64,000 bases of DNA from Salipaludibacillus daqingensis (GTDB lineage: Bacteria; Bacillota; Bacilli; Bacillales; Salisediminibacteriaceae): assembly GCF_029891575.1 (NCBI RefSeq), contig NZ_JARZHF010000005.1, forward strand, positions 1 to 64,000, in the 5' to 3' direction. The notes under the pieces were generated by a model, which did no database searches, was not told the origin of the DNA, and worked only from the letters and a program-made list of their open reading frames with translations. Shown here in pieces: positions 7,891-17,970 of this stretch (positions within the stretch are counted from its first letter, which is position 1; the number at the start of each line of letters is the position of its first letter). The translations under genes and the position numbers were made by a program.

Positions 7891-9186
7891 ATGTCATATG
7901 AAAAATCAGAACGACTCTATAAAGAGGCAAAAGACGTCATTCTTGGAGGAGTGAACAGCCCATCAAGGTCTTATAAAGGGATAGGTGGTGGAACTCCCGT
8001 CTTCATGAAAAAAGGCAAAGGTCCGTATTTTTGGGATGAAGATGATAACAAATACATTGATTATTTAGCTGCTTACGGGCCAATTATTACGGGTCATGCT
8101 CACCCGCACATTACTGAAGCAATTAAATCAGCTGCTGAAGATGGTGTTCTCTATGGTACGCCTACAACGCATGAAAACACATTTGCTAATATGTTACGAG
8201 ATGCCATTCCTTCATTAGAAAGAGTGCGTTTTGTAAATTCAGGAACAGAAGCGGTGATGACAACCATCCGAGTTGCTCGAGCTTATACGGGAAGGGATAA
8301 AATTATTAAATTTGCTGGATGTTATCATGGTCATTCTGATTTAGTATTAGTAGCCGCAGGGTCTGGTCCTGCCACTTTAGGTAGTCCCGATTCAGCCGGT
8401 GTGACGAAAAGTATTGCCAAAGAAGTGATAACAGTTCCTTTTAACGATATCGAAGCCTATAAAGAAGCGTTGAACCACTGGGGCGATGAGGTAGCTGGTG
8501 TCCTTGTAGAACCGATCGTCGGTAATTTTGGGATTGTTGAACCAAAACCCGGTTTTCTAGAATCGGTTAATCAACTAACACACGATGCAGGTGCATTGGT
8601 CATCTATGATGAAGTCATCACCGCTTTTCGATTTATGTACGGTGGCGCTCAAAACCTTCTTGGCGTGGAACCAGACTTAACCGCTCTCGGAAAAATTATT
8701 GGAGGAGGGCTTCCGATCGGCGCTTACGGAGGGAAAAAAGCGATTATGGAGCAAATTTCTCCGCTAGGTCCTGCATACCAAGCAGGAACTATGGCCGGTA
8801 ATCCAGCATCTATTCGCGCTGGTATAGCTTGTTTACAAGTATTAAACAAAGCGAATGTTTATGAAAAATTAGATCAACTTGGTGAGCAATTAGAAGCAGG
8901 CATAAGAAAATCTGCGTATAAACACGATATTCCCCTCTCAATCAATAGATTGAAAGGAGCACTTACCGTATACTTTGATATAGACGAAGTAACAAATTAT
9001 GAACAAGCAGAAAATAGTAATAGCGAGAAGTTTGCCTATTTCTTTAAAGAAATGTTGAAGCGAGGAATAAACTTAGCTCCCTCTAAGTACGAAGCTTGGT
9101 TTTTAACAACCGAACACTCAGAAAAAGATATCGAAAAAACGATACAAGTTGTTGATGACGTATTTTCAAAATGGTTTAATGCATAA
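7891..9186 (+). CDS. gsaB: glutamate-1-semialdehyde 2,1-aminomutase (GsaB type)
   Basis: A 431-residue class III PLP aminotransferase that converts glutamate-1-semialdehyde to 5-aminolevulinate in heme synthesis. PLP binding is shown by SGTEA (118-121), DEV (240-242) and the Schiff-base lysine K268 in [11 protein letters not shown]. The family's GGVNSPSR start and AGTMAGNP motif are present. In B. subtilis gsaB is the second copy besides hemL and lies between bcp (ygaF) and ygaE, as here. It has an AGGAGG site and its own terminator. Confidence 0.92.
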   Translation: MSYEKSERLYKEAKDVILGGVNSPSRSYKGIGGGTPVFMKKGKGPYFWDEDDNKYIDYLAAYGPIITGHAHPHITEAIKSAAEDGVLYGTPTTHENTFANMLRDAIPSLERVRFVNSGTEAVMTTIRVARAYTGRDKIIKFAGCYHGHSDLVLVAAGSGPATLGSPDSAGVTKSIAKEVITVPFNDIEAYKEALNHWGDEVAGVLVEPIVGNFGIVEPKPGFLESVNQLTHDAGALVIYDEVITAFRFMYGGAQNLLGVEPDLTALGKIIGGGLPIGAYGGKKAIMEQISPLGPAYQAGTMAGNPASIRAGIACLQVLNKANVYEKLDQLGEQLEAGIRKSAYKHDIPLSINRLKGALTVYFDIDEVTNYEQAENSNSEKFAYFFKEMLKRGINLAPSKYEAWFLTTEHSEKDIEKTIQVVDDVFSKWFNA

Positions 9187-9198
9187 ATATGCATTATG

Positions 9199-9232
9199 AG
9201 AGATTGTGGAACTTTCCGCAGTCTCTTTTTTT
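9199..9232 (+). terminator. gsaB terminator
   Basis: AGAGATTGTGGA pairs with TCCGCAGTCTCT, including two G-U pairs, followed by a run of T. It lies 13 bases after the gsaB stop. Confidence 0.85.
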
Positions 9233-9247
9233 CGTTGTACATATCGT

Positions 9248-9261
9248 TGAAAACGCTTTCA
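9248..9261. promoter_or_regulatory. cre site (CcpA operator) upstream of gltA
   Basis: TGAAAACGCTTTCA fits the CcpA consensus TGWAANCGNTNWCA at every defined position. It lies after the gsaB terminator and about 110 bases before the likely -10 of the glutamate synthase gene (TATAAT, 9374-9379). An upstream cre at that distance can activate or repress; the sign cannot be read from sequence. Confidence 0.7.
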
Positions 9262-9492
9262 ATACCATTATTATCTATATTGTTGGTATATAGCTACAAT
9301 TCTGTTATTGCATTTTCTATTCTTTATTTTGTATAATTAATTGATTTTTCATTTGAAAAATGATAAGGTTAGATATAATTCTGACAATTCTGCATTCATG
9401 GGATAGTAGACTTTACATTTGTTAGGTTTTCTAACTCAAAGTGAATTGTTTTATTTTTTGAGGAGGTGGAGGTCGAACCTAGACCGAGTTTT

Positions 9493-12400
9493 ATGAGAAA
9501 AGTATCAAAAGATCTTCAGCGTTTTCGTGGAGCTCTTAAAGAGGAACACGACAGTTGTGGAATTGTTTCATTCATTGAAAAGGAAAACATCCCTACGAAA
9601 AAAAATATCGACGATACAATTAACGCTTTGTTAAAAATGAATCACCGAGCTGGTTTTATTAACGAAGAAGGCGATGGTGTTGGTATTCATATCGACATTC
9701 CACGAGTCCTTTGGAAAAAAAAGCTTGAGGAAGCTCAGCTAGATTCATCTATAGTTGACTCTCCTTCATTTGTTGTTGGCCATTTATTTATTGAAAAAAC
9801 GGAAGAAACGAGTAAATTTCAACAAGAAATGAAAGATCTTTTCGAAGCGAAAGGATTCTCACTACTTTTTGAAAGCACTGACGAAACAAACAGAGAAGCA
9901 TTAGGTCCAATTGCGAAAAAAGCGGAACCTTTGTTTTGGCAAGTTGCTCTTGAAGCAAAAGGATCTCCATCAGACAAAGAAATACGGTCTACTCTTTTCC
10001 ATTTAACGATTGAATGCGAGCGAAACGTCGCTGTTCATGTTGCTTCGTTAAGCCATGAAAGTGCCGTTTATAAAGTCATGGGTGCTGGAGATATTCTACC
10101 AAAATACTATGCAGACTTAGCAGATCCTCTTGTTGCATCATCCACAACTCTTGGTCATAACCGTTATTCTACGAACACGTTATCGAATTTTTTCCGTGTT
10201 CAACCATTTAGCGTCATTGGGCATAATGGTGAAATTAACACGATAGCAAAATTACGTGACGAAGCAAATATGGTAGGAGTCCCATTAGTTGATGGAGGAA
10301 GTGACTCACAAGACTTAGACAGAGTTATTGATACATTTACTGCAAGAGAAGGGTTGTCATTATTTGAAACACTCGAAGTTCTTTTCCCACCAATCATCAA
10401 TGAAATTAAGCATTTTCCAGATCATTTAAAAGATTTATACTCTTATGTCCGTGAAGCATGGGGACATTTTGCTCAAGGTCCTGCGGGTATCATTTCTCGT
10501 CTAGGAAACGAAGCAGTATTTAGTGTCGATTCCTTAGGGTTACGTCCGGTATGGATGCTAGAAACAACTACAAGCTATATCTTTTCTTCAGAGCAAGGTC
10601 TCTTCACATCAGATTTATATGTATCTGAACCGAAACCTTTTGCTCCAGGCGAAAAAGTCGCATTAAAACGAAATGATCAAGGAACAATTGAAGTGTTATG
10701 GCACGACGAGTTACAAGAAGAAGTTTATAATCGTATGGCTGATAAATTACCCGTGAAAGGTTCCAGCTCAAGACTTGCTACAAAATGGAAACCTTCAAAA
10801 GATACAATTATGTTCCAAAATAACGTCAACCCTTCCGTCTACGCTGCAAATGGCTGGGACCGTGAGCACATCCAACTTGTTGAACAAATGTCGGAAAAAG
10901 GTGCTGAACCAATCCGTTCACTAGGTCACGATGCTCCTTTAGCAGCAATGCATCCTGGTAGAAAAAACGTTGCAGACTTTATCAAAGAAAGTGTTGCTGT
11001 TGTTACAAACCCAGCGATTGATAGAGACCGTGAAATGGAGCATTTCTCTACCCGTGTTGTTATTGGAAGACGTCCTGGCTTATTCCAAAAAGAAGAAATG
11101 AAAACAATTGTTCAATTGGATTCGCCTGTAATTAGTGAAGGTATTGCAGGGAAAGGATTACAAGAAGAATATAATCATCCTTCTTATGAAGCTCTATTAG
11201 TACATTATCAAAACAACGATGAAGCTCATATTTTAAAACTCGGTCGATTAGAACACGAAGAAGTAGATGAAGCTTTGCTGCGTTTAACAAATGAAGCAAT
11301 CGAATCTATTGAAGCAGGCAAGTCATTGCTTGTTCTTGATGATCAAGGTACACATGAAGATGACCTTTATTGGCTAGATCCACATTTAGCTATTTCTGCC
11401 GTTGACCAAGGTCTAACACATAAAGAAATTCGCAGAAATTGTTCGTTAGTTTTAAGGTCTGGCAGTATTCGAACTCTTCACGACATTGCGGTTGTCTTTG
11501 GACTTGGAGCAGATGTGATTAACCCTTATATCATGTTTTCAACTGTTGTTGACGAAAATGCCGATCCTGCAGTTAAATTATATTCTGCATTGAATAAAGG
11601 GCTTGAGAAGATCATTTCTACAATAGGTATTCACGAATTGCGTGGTTATGGACGTCTCTTCTCTTCTATTGGTTTAAATGAAGAAATAGCTGACCATTTA
11701 AATATCGTCAACTATTTATCTAGTACTAAAGTTAGTTACAATTACGCTCAAATGAAACTTGATAGTCTTGCTCGTAAAGAAGATTTTAATAGCCCAAAAG
11801 CTAGAGCAGGTAAAACGTTCCATATATTCCCTCGTATTTGGAAATCTCTTGGCGATATCGCTTCTGGAAAAATTGAATATAAAGAATTTGGCGATAAAAT
11901 TGCTGAGCAAGACGAGAAAAACCCGACAACAATTAGACACTTGACGGACTTGAAAAAAGTAGAGTCAGATGTTGACCCATCTGCCGTAGATATTGGTGTC
12001 GGCAAACATGACCTACCATTTATGATTAGTTCGATGTCATTTGGTTCACAAAACGAAGTTGCTTTCCGAGCTTACGCCGAAGCTGCTGACAATCTTAATA
12101 TGATCAGTTTCAACGGTGAGGGTGGAGAGATCAAGGATATGCTTGGTAAATATCCAAACACACGTGGACAGCAAATTGCATCGGGACGTTTCGGTGTTAA
12201 CGTTGAACTATTAAACTCGACGAATCTTTTAGAAATTAAAATTGGTCAAGGGGCTAAACCAGGTGAAGGCGGTCACTTACCAGGTTCTAAAGTAACAGAC
12301 AAGGTTGCTGCAGCTCGAAATGCGACAACTGGATCTGATTTAATCTCACCATCGAATAACCATGATATTTATTCGATTGAAGATTTGGCACAAATGATTA

Positions 12401-13992
12401 CCGAACTTAAAACAGCAAACGATCAAGCAAAAGTAACGGTTAAAGTTCCAATCGTCCCAAATATCGGTACGATTGCCGTTGGTATTGCAAAAGCCGGCGC
12501 AGACTTCATTACTTTAAGTGGGTTTGACGGTGGTACGGGTGCTGCAAGAGTGCACGCACTTCAACACGTTGGTCTTCCAGCTGAAATCGGTGTAAAAGCC
12601 GCTCATTTCGCTCTTCTCGAAGCAGGACTTCGTCACAAAGTTGAACTATGGGCTGATGGCGGTGTCAAGAGTATTCAAGATGCGATTAAACTCATGTTGC
12701 TAGGCGCTAACCGAATTGGTTTTGGAACATTATCTATGATTGCTGTCGGCTGTACTGCTTGCCGTGGTTGTCATTTAGATACTTGCCACGTAGGTATTGC
12801 AACACAAATTGAAACAGAAGCACAGGCAAAAGATCATGGTCTTCGTCGATTTGTTCCGCGTGAATACGATCTAGCAGTGCAAGGATTAACGACAATGTTT
12901 ACTCAGTTCGGAAAAGAACTTCAAGCCGTCACAGCATCTCTTGGGTTCAAACGAACACAAGACATCGTTGGCCGTGCTGATTTATTAGAACAAACTCGTG
13001 GGCATGACCAGTTGGACTTAACTGAACTCCTTTCTACTCTACCTGAACAGGATCTCGCTCCATTTGAACCTGCGAAAGCTGTTGAAGAAGTGGAAGAACA
13101 ACAGTTAGCTGTTGCTGTCGGTGCAGAATTTGAGTATTTAGATGGTAACACTAGTGAACTAACATCATCAAGAGAATATGAATCCGTTACTGCAGAACAA
13201 CGCATTCTCGGTAGCCGTGTATCTGGTCACCGCGTCCGCGGAAAACTAGATGGATCATATCGTTCATTACCTGAAATTGACTTACGTTATACTAAAGGTT
13301 CCATCCTTGGAAATGGACTTGGTGCTTATAACAGTGAAGGTGTCAATATTCACATCACTGGTGGTGCTCAAGACGGTGTTGGGAAAACATCTTTCGGTGG
13401 TTCCTTTAAAGTCTTTAAATCTAAAGGTGTCAATGGTACGTTAATCAACGGATCTGTTGGTAAAGGAATTGGATACGGCGCACAAAAAGGGACATTTATC
13501 ATACAAGGTGACGCAGATTCACGTGCTGGTATTCGCTTATCCGGTGCTGATATGATTTTTGGTGGTCGTTTAAGAAAACCATTAACAAATGCTAATCTCT
13601 ATAATGCTGGTGTTCATGCTAACATCAAAGGTTTTGCCTTTGAGTACATGACCAATGGAAGAGGGTTAGTCATGGGAGACCCTGGACCATGGATGTGTGC
13701 CGGTATGACAGGTGGTGTTATCTATTTACGCATTGATGAGGAAATGGGCTTAGATGACAAGTTATTAAACAGTCGAATTGCCAAAGGTGCTAAAGTAGCA
13801 ATCGAACCTCTTTCTGATCATGGAAAAGATGAAGTGATCGAACTACTAAGTTTATATCGTGATGAGTTATCTGCACTGAAACAAGATGATGAAGTTGCAT
13901 TAGTGGAGAAACTGTTAGAAGATCCTTCTGCAAACTTCAGGCAAGTGGTTCCAGTAAAACAACAAGCTGACCCTGCCGTTTCTACAGAATAA
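9493..13992 (+). CDS. gltA: glutamate synthase large subunit
   Basis: About 1499 residues with the full large-subunit layout. A class II glutamine amidotransferase has its nucleophile Cys at residue 22 (HDSCGI), after a short propeptide. The central domain is followed by the FMN-binding synthase barrel (about 820-1170) with the iron-sulfur motif C1087-x5-C1093-x4-C1098, and a C-terminal GXGXG beta-helix (about 1230-1450). It makes two glutamates from glutamine and 2-oxoglutarate. No small-subunit gene is adjacent, so electrons may come from a distant partner or ferredoxin. The start is uncertain: the ATG at 9493 is 20 bases from the nearest GGAGG, while the GTG at 9466 lies inside the purine-rich tract. 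Sequence is divergent from B. subtilis GltA at the N-terminus. Confidence 0.85.
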   Translation: MRKVSKDLQRFRGALKEEHDSCGIVSFIEKENIPTKKNIDDTINALLKMNHRAGFINEEGDGVGIHIDIPRVLWKKKLEEAQLDSSIVDSPSFVVGHLFIEKTEETSKFQQEMKDLFEAKGFSLLFESTDETNREALGPIAKKAEPLFWQVALEAKGSPSDKEIRSTLFHLTIECERNVAVHVASLSHESAVYKVMGAGDILPKYYADLADPLVASSTTLGHNRYSTNTLSNFFRVQPFSVIGHNGEINTIAKLRDEANMVGVPLVDGGSDSQDLDRVIDTFTAREGLSLFETLEVLFPPIINEIKHFPDHLKDLYSYVREAWGHFAQGPAGIISRLGNEAVFSVDSLGLRPVWMLETTTSYIFSSEQGLFTSDLYVSEPKPFAPGEKVALKRNDQGTIEVLWHDELQEEVYNRMADKLPVKGSSSRLATKWKPSKDTIMFQNNVNPSVYAANGWDREHIQLVEQMSEKGAEPIRSLGHDAPLAAMHPGRKNVADFIKESVAVVTNPAIDRDREMEHFSTRVVIGRRPGLFQKEEMKTIVQLDSPVISEGIAGKGLQEEYNHPSYEALLVHYQNNDEAHILKLGRLEHEEVDEALLRLTNEAIESIEAGKSLLVLDDQGTHEDDLYWLDPHLAISAVDQGLTHKEIRRNCSLVLRSGSIRTLHDIAVVFGLGADVINPYIMFSTVVDENADPAVKLYSALNKGLEKIISTIGIHELRGYGRLFSSIGLNEEIADHLNIVNYLSSTKVSYNYAQMKLDSLARKEDFNSPKARAGKTFHIFPRIWKSLGDIASGKIEYKEFGDKIAEQDEKNPTTIRHLTDLKKVESDVDPSAVDIGVGKHDLPFMISSMSFGSQNEVAFRAYAEAADNLNMISFNGEGGEIKDMLGKYPNTRGQQIASGRFGVNVELLNSTNLLEIKIGQGAKPGEGGHLPGSKVTDKVAAARNATTGSDLISPSNNHDIYSIEDLAQMITELKTANDQAKVTVKVPIVPNIGTIAVGIAKAGADFITLSGFDGGTGAARVHALQHVGLPAEIGVKAAHFALLEAGLRHKVELWADGGVKSIQDAIKLMLLGANRIGFGTLSMIAVGCTACRGCHLDTCHVGIATQIETEAQAKDHGLRRFVPREYDLAVQGLTTMFTQFGKELQAVTASLGFKRTQDIVGRADLLEQTRGHDQLDLTELLSTLPEQDLAPFEPAKAVEEVEEQQLAVAVGAEFEYLDGNTSELTSSREYESVTAEQRILGSRVSGHRVRGKLDGSYRSLPEIDLRYTKGSILGNGLGAYNSEGVNIHITGGAQDGVGKTSFGGSFKVFKSKGVNGTLINGSVGKGIGYGAQKGTFIIQGDADSRAGIRLSGADMIFGGRLRKPLTNANLYNAGVHANIKGFAFEYMTNGRGLVMGDPGPWMCAGMTGGVIYLRIDEEMGLDDKLLNSRIAKGAKVAIEPLSDHGKDEVIELLSLYRDELSALKQDDEVALVEKLLEDPSANFRQVVPVKQQADPAVSTE

Positions 13993-14010
13993 TACTAGTA
14001 TAAATTTATA

Positions 14011-14050
14011 AAAGATGGTCGCTAACTGAGATTAGCGACCATCTTTTTTA
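14011..14050 (+). terminator. gltA terminator
   Basis: A 15-bp perfect stem, AAAGATGGTCGCTAA with TTAGCGACCATCTTT, loop of six, then TTTA. The 300 bases from here to ygaE hold no gene that I can see, only the promoter listed next. Confidence 0.88.
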
Positions 14051-14235
14051 TTGCTTATATTATTACCCTTACTAAAAGTAAGTTAATATGTGTCATAAGT
14101 ATACATGCATCACTTTTTCCCTCTTTTATAAAATACAAAAAAACATGAAACAAAATAGTTATATTAACGTCTAAGAACAATAGTATCTCACACCTCCATT
14201 TCAATAATAATATTAAAATATTCATGTTTTGTACC

Positions 14236-14264
14236 TTGATGTTTTTGGAAAAGAGGTGTATAGT
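14236..14264 (+). promoter_or_regulatory. candidate sigma-A promoter of ygaE
   Basis: TTGATG (14236-14241), a 17-base spacer and TATAGT (14259-14264), 92 bases before the ygaE ATG. Confidence 0.45.
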
Positions 14265-14355
14265 ACATCCGTATTAAAAAATTTGATTAAAGCATGAAAT
14301 TTACTCGTATACGATAGTTTTAGATATTACAAGAAAGAAAGGAATTATTATCATT

Positions 14356-15438
14356 ATGAGGCTCGGAGCCCGTATTTTCAAAACAGGACTGGCGGTTACC
14401 TTTGCTTTGTATGTAGCAATGTGGCTTGGTTTTCAAACACCAGCTTTTGGTGCTTTAGCTGCTTTTTTTGCTGTTCAACCGTCTGTTCATAAAAGTCTTA
14501 TTCTCATTTGGGATCAAATTCAAGCAAATATCATCAGTGCAGTATTAGCGATCGTTTTTGTGTTAGCATTTGGTCACGAACCTTTTGTCGTTGGTGTTGT
14601 AGTTGTTTTAATTATTAGTATAAATATTAAATGGAAAAAAGAAACCATCATCCCGCTAGCTGTTGTTACTGCCATCATTATTATGGGAAGCCCGACTGAT
14701 GACTTCATTAATTTCGCAGCCAATCGATTTTTGCTCATTATGATTGGGGTGTTTTCTGCATTTATAGTAAATATGATTTTCTTACCCCCAAAACATGAAA
14801 ATCAACTTTATCATAAAATAAGTGATTCCAATGATCAGATAATTCAATGGATCCGACTCATTCTTCATCATGAAATTGATTACAGTACGTTAAAACAAGA
14901 CATGAAAAAGATCCGTGAATCTGTTCTAAAGCTCGAAAATGTATTTACGTTATACAAAGAAGAACGGAGTTATTTTCGAAAAAATGAATACTCACGGATG
15001 CGAAAAGTTGTCTTGTTTAGACAGATGATTACTTGTACAAAAAAAGCAAAAGAGATTTTAAAGAGTTTAAGTAAACATGATAACGCCGTGAATAGTCTTC
15101 CGGATGAGATGAGTCAACTATTGCAGCTTCAAGTAGATTACTTAACAAATTATCATGAACGCATTTTATTGAAGTATATGGGCAAAGTTAAACCTCAGTC
15201 TACACAAGATTATTATCAAGAAATCAACGATGGAAAACACCAACTTATTAATGTATTTATGACTTATCATAATGATAGTCAAATAGAACAAGAAGAATGG
15301 GTACATTTCCTTCCTGTTATTGCTCTTATCATTGAGTATAGCGAAGAGTTGGAGCATTTAGATCGTCTTGTTGATGGCTTCTTTACTTATCATACAGATG
15401 ATAATGAAGTGAAAATTAGAGAAAGAGACCAGTATTAG
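14356..15438 (+). CDS. ygaE: aromatic acid exporter family protein YgaE
   Basis: A 360-residue protein of the ArAE_1 / YgaE family. Several membrane segments fill residues 10-145 (for example LAVTFALYVAMWLGF and LLIMIGVFSAFIVNMIFL), followed by a long charged cytosolic helical domain. The family is named for relation to aromatic acid efflux proteins; no substrate is established. Position between gsaB and the ABC transporter ygaD copies B. subtilis. The ribosome site (AAGGAA) is rather far from the ATG. Confidence 0.85.
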   Translation: MRLGARIFKTGLAVTFALYVAMWLGFQTPAFGALAAFFAVQPSVHKSLILIWDQIQANIISAVLAIVFVLAFGHEPFVVGVVVVLIISINIKWKKETIIPLAVVTAIIIMGSPTDDFINFAANRFLLIMIGVFSAFIVNMIFLPPKHENQLYHKISDSNDQIIQWIRLILHHEIDYSTLKQDMKKIRESVLKLENVFTLYKEERSYFRKNEYSRMRKVVLFRQMITCTKKAKEILKSLSKHDNAVNSLPDEMSQLLQLQVDYLTNYHERILLKYMGKVKPQSTQDYYQEINDGKHQLINVFMTYHNDSQIEQEEWVHFLPVIALIIEYSEELEHLDRLVDGFFTYHTDDNEVKIRERDQY

Positions 15439-15507
15439 AATTTGGTGGACATTCTTCGTTTCTACTAACGCTAAAACTTACGCTCGGTTATTAATAATTT
15501 TAAAAAG

Positions 15508-15535
15508 AAAAAGCGCCTCAATGGGCGCTTTTTTT
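15508..15535. terminator. bidirectional terminator between ygaE and ygaD
   Basis: AAAAAGCGCC and GGCGCTTTTT form a stem flanked by A and T runs on both sides, so it can end ygaE on the plus strand and ygaD on the minus strand. Confidence 0.85.
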
Positions 15536-15540
15536 GTCAG

Positions 15541-17283
15541 TCATGTTAACTGCTGTACTTGAAAAAGACTTCGGTAAGGTCCTTCATTTTTCATTAATTC
15601 TTCGTGCGTTCCTACTTCCACCAATTTACCGTGGTCTACGACGAGAATTTTATCCGCGTGAGTAATCGTAGACAATCGGTGTGCTACGACAAATGTTGTT
15701 CTATCTTCTGCTAATTGAAATAATGATTGTTGAATTAAACTCTCACTTTCTAGATCGAGAGAACTTGTCGCCTCATCAAATATTAAAATTTCTGGACTCT
15801 TCAAGAACACTCTTGCAATGGCTACACGCTGTTTTTGACCACCAGAAAGTTTAATGCCTCTTTCCCCAATATTCGTTTCATACCCTTCTGGAAGGTTTCT
15901 TATAAATTCATCCGCATTTGCTGCTCTAGCTGCAGCATAAACCTGCTCATTCGTTGCTTCAGGGTTCCCCATACGAATATTAAACATCACGGAATCACTG
16001 AAGATAATATTATCTTGAAGAACCATCGCAATTCGATCTCGTAAAGATCGAACTTGATAATCACGAACATCTTTTCCATCAATGATAATTCGCCCGCTCG
16101 TTACATCATAAAAGCGAGGGATCAAACTCATAATTGTGCTTTTCCCTCCCCCACTCATTCCTACAATAGCGACTGTTTCTCCGCGATTAATCCGGAAACT
16201 AACGTCTTGCAAGACCGGTTCACCTTCATTATAACTAAAACTTACATTATCAAAAATCACTTCCCCTTGCGGATATGCATAAGGAACGGCATCTTTTTTA
16301 TCTACAATATCGTATTCTTCATCCACCAATTCAAAAACACGGTCCATCGAAGCTATCGATTGCGTCAACGTTGTAGAAGAGTTTACGAGGCGTCGTAACG
16401 GATTGTATAGGCGGTCCATATAGGATACAAAAGCGACCATCGTTCCGACCGTTAAACCCATTTGAATAACCATAAACCCAGCCGCTCCGATAACCATTAC
16501 TGGGGCTATGTCAGTAATAGTGTTAACAACAGCAGCCGTTTTAGCATTCCATTTCGTATGATCAACAGCTTTGTTCAAGAAGTTATCATTTTGCTTGTCA
16601 AACTCTCGCTGTTCATAGTCTTCAAGAGCAAAACTACGGATCACGTTCATTCCTTGCAACCTTTCGTGAAGGTGCCCTTGAACTTCTGCCAATGCTTGAG
16701 AACGATGCCTTGTTAACAGACGTAATCTCGAGAAGAAGTATTTAATCGCAAACCCATAAAAAGGTAATAATGAGATGGCAATTAGTGTTAACCCTACATC
16801 CATCGTAAGCATAATTGCAATAGCAACAACAATCGTGAACATATCGAGCCAAATATTCATCATTCCAGTAATAATAAAATTCTTCGTTTGCTCTACATCA
16901 TGGATAACCCTTGAAATAATTTCTCCCGCTTTTCTATTGGAATAAAACTTCAAACTTAATTTTTGTAAATGAACAAACAGACTCTCACGAATATCATATA
17001 ATATTTTATTACCAGTCCATTGCGCTAAATATTGTCGATAATATTCTATAGGTGGACGAAACACAATAAATACAACAAGAACAATCCCCATTAACCAATA
17101 AAGGGTGTTCAATTGTTCGCTTGCAGAAAGACCATCTGCGCCTATAATGTCATCAATCACATATTTTAAAATCAACGGAATAATTAATGGAATTCCAAAC
17201 TTCATCATTCCAATAATCACTGTTAAGATGATTTCTTTCCAATAAGGTTTGACGAATTTCATGTACCGTTTAATACTTTCCAA
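15541..17283 (-). CDS. ygaD: ABC transporter ATP-binding/permease YgaD
   Basis: A fused half-transporter of about 580 residues, probably a homodimeric exporter of the MsbA/BmrA type. The membrane domain (about 15-310) has six segments. The ATPase domain carries Walker A GMSGGGKST (about 375-383), signature LSGGQ (479-483), Walker B ILIFDEA and the H-loop AHR. Substrate is unknown. I place the start at a TTG (17283) because AAGGAG directly abuts the ATG at 17292 with no spacing but is 9 bases from the TTG, and this gives an N-terminus like homologues (ESIKRYMKFVKPY). Confidence 0.88.
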   Translation of the reverse strand: MESIKRYMKFVKPYWKEIILTVIIGMMKFGIPLIIPLILKYVIDDIIGADGLSASEQLNTLYWLMGIVLVVFIVFRPPIEYYRQYLAQWTGNKILYDIRESLFVHLQKLSLKFYSNRKAGEIISRVIHDVEQTKNFIITGMMNIWLDMFTIVVAIAIMLTMDVGLTLIAISLLPFYGFAIKYFFSRLRLLTRHRSQALAEVQGHLHERLQGMNVIRSFALEDYEQREFDKQNDNFLNKAVDHTKWNAKTAAVVNTITDIAPVMVIGAAGFMVIQMGLTVGTMVAFVSYMDRLYNPLRRLVNSSTTLTQSIASMDRVFELVDEEYDIVDKKDAVPYAYPQGEVIFDNVSFSYNEGEPVLQDVSFRINRGETVAIVGMSGGGKSTIMSLIPRFYDVTSGRIIIDGKDVRDYQVRSLRDRIAMVLQDNIIFSDSVMFNIRMGNPEATNEQVYAAARAANADEFIRNLPEGYETNIGERGIKLSGGQKQRVAIARVFLKSPEILIFDEATSSLDLESESLIQQSLFQLAEDRTTFVVAHRLSTITHADKILVVDHGKLVEVGTHEELMKNEGPYRSLFQVQQLT

Positions 17284-17375
17284 ATCAAACATCTCCTTGA
17301 TTTATTGCCAAAAGCTTTCCATTACTTTCTTCGACTCTTTTTGTTGTCCTTAACTTATTATGTTCAAATTCAAAA

Positions 17376-17413
17376 CAAAAAGAAAAGGCGATTCTATCCA
17401 ATGTAGAACCGCT
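17376..17413 (-). terminator. terminator after ygaC
   Basis: On the minus strand GCGGTTCTA pairs with TAGAATCGC (one G-U) and is followed by CTTTTCTTTTTG. It ends the DUF3939-ygaC unit before ygaD. Confidence 0.7.
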
Positions 17414-17438
17414 CTTCAATAGATTCTCGTTCATGATT

Positions 17439-17966
17439 TTATCGGTGGTGTAAAAAGCGCTCATACCAGTATTCGATAAATCCGGGTTCGAACGGACCTT
17501 TTTTCTGGCTAATCCATGACACAAGTTCATCTACTGTTTTTCTTAAGATGACCTCAACTTCATCAGGATAATTCATTTGTTTCTTATGTAAAGCAAATTC
17601 ATCTTCATCTAATAACTTGTAAGTCATATCAGGAAATACTTTAATATCCAAGTCATAATCGATGTATTTCAAAGCTTCTGTATCATAAGTAAACGGTGTT
17701 CCTAAATTACAATAGTAATAAATGCCATCATCTCGAATCATTCCAATTACATTAAACCATTGATGGGCTGTGAAAAAACAAATAGCTGGCTCTCTTGTTC
17801 TCCACTGTCTTCCATCGGATTCTTGTACAAGAATCCGATCATTTCCACCTATAACCTCTTGAGTTGTTCCCTTTAGAATAATCGTTTCTTCCCAAACTCG
17901 ATGAAGCGTTCCATTATGTTTATAGCTTTGTACTTCAATATTGCTACCTACTTTTGGGAAATCCAC
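17439..17966 (-). CDS. ygaC: nucleoside tri-/diphosphate phosphatase family protein YgaC (DUF402)
   Basis: A 175-residue protein of the UPF0374/DUF402 family, to which the Staphylococcus nucleoside tri- and diphosphatase Ntdp belongs. The acidic central part with [13 protein letters not shown] and LLDEDEF supplies the conserved aspartates used for metal binding. Enzymatic activity here is inferred from the family. The start is GTG with AAGGAG 8 bases upstream. It begins four bases after the stop of the DUF3939 gene, so they are one operon. Confidence 0.85.
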   Translation of the reverse strand: MDFPKVGSNIEVQSYKHNGTLHRVWEETIILKGTTQEVIGGNDRILVQESDGRQWRTREPAICFFTAHQWFNVIGMIRDDGIYYYCNLGTPFTYDTEALKYIDYDLDIKVFPDMTYKLLDEDEFALHKKQMNYPDEVEVILRKTVDELVSWISQKKGPFEPGFIEYWYERFLHHR

Positions 17967-17970
17967 ATTG

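Noticed and set aside
12921-13205. Long minus-strand frames inside gltA, and similar long frames opposite katG, ywrD and perR
   Set aside because: They have no ribosome sites, show serine- or leucine-rich translations typical of the opposite strand of real genes, and the real genes on the other strand are well supported.
17285-17530. Minus-strand frame of 81 codons between ygaC and ygaD
   Set aside because: It overlaps ygaC out of frame, contains the ygaC terminator and has no ribosome site.
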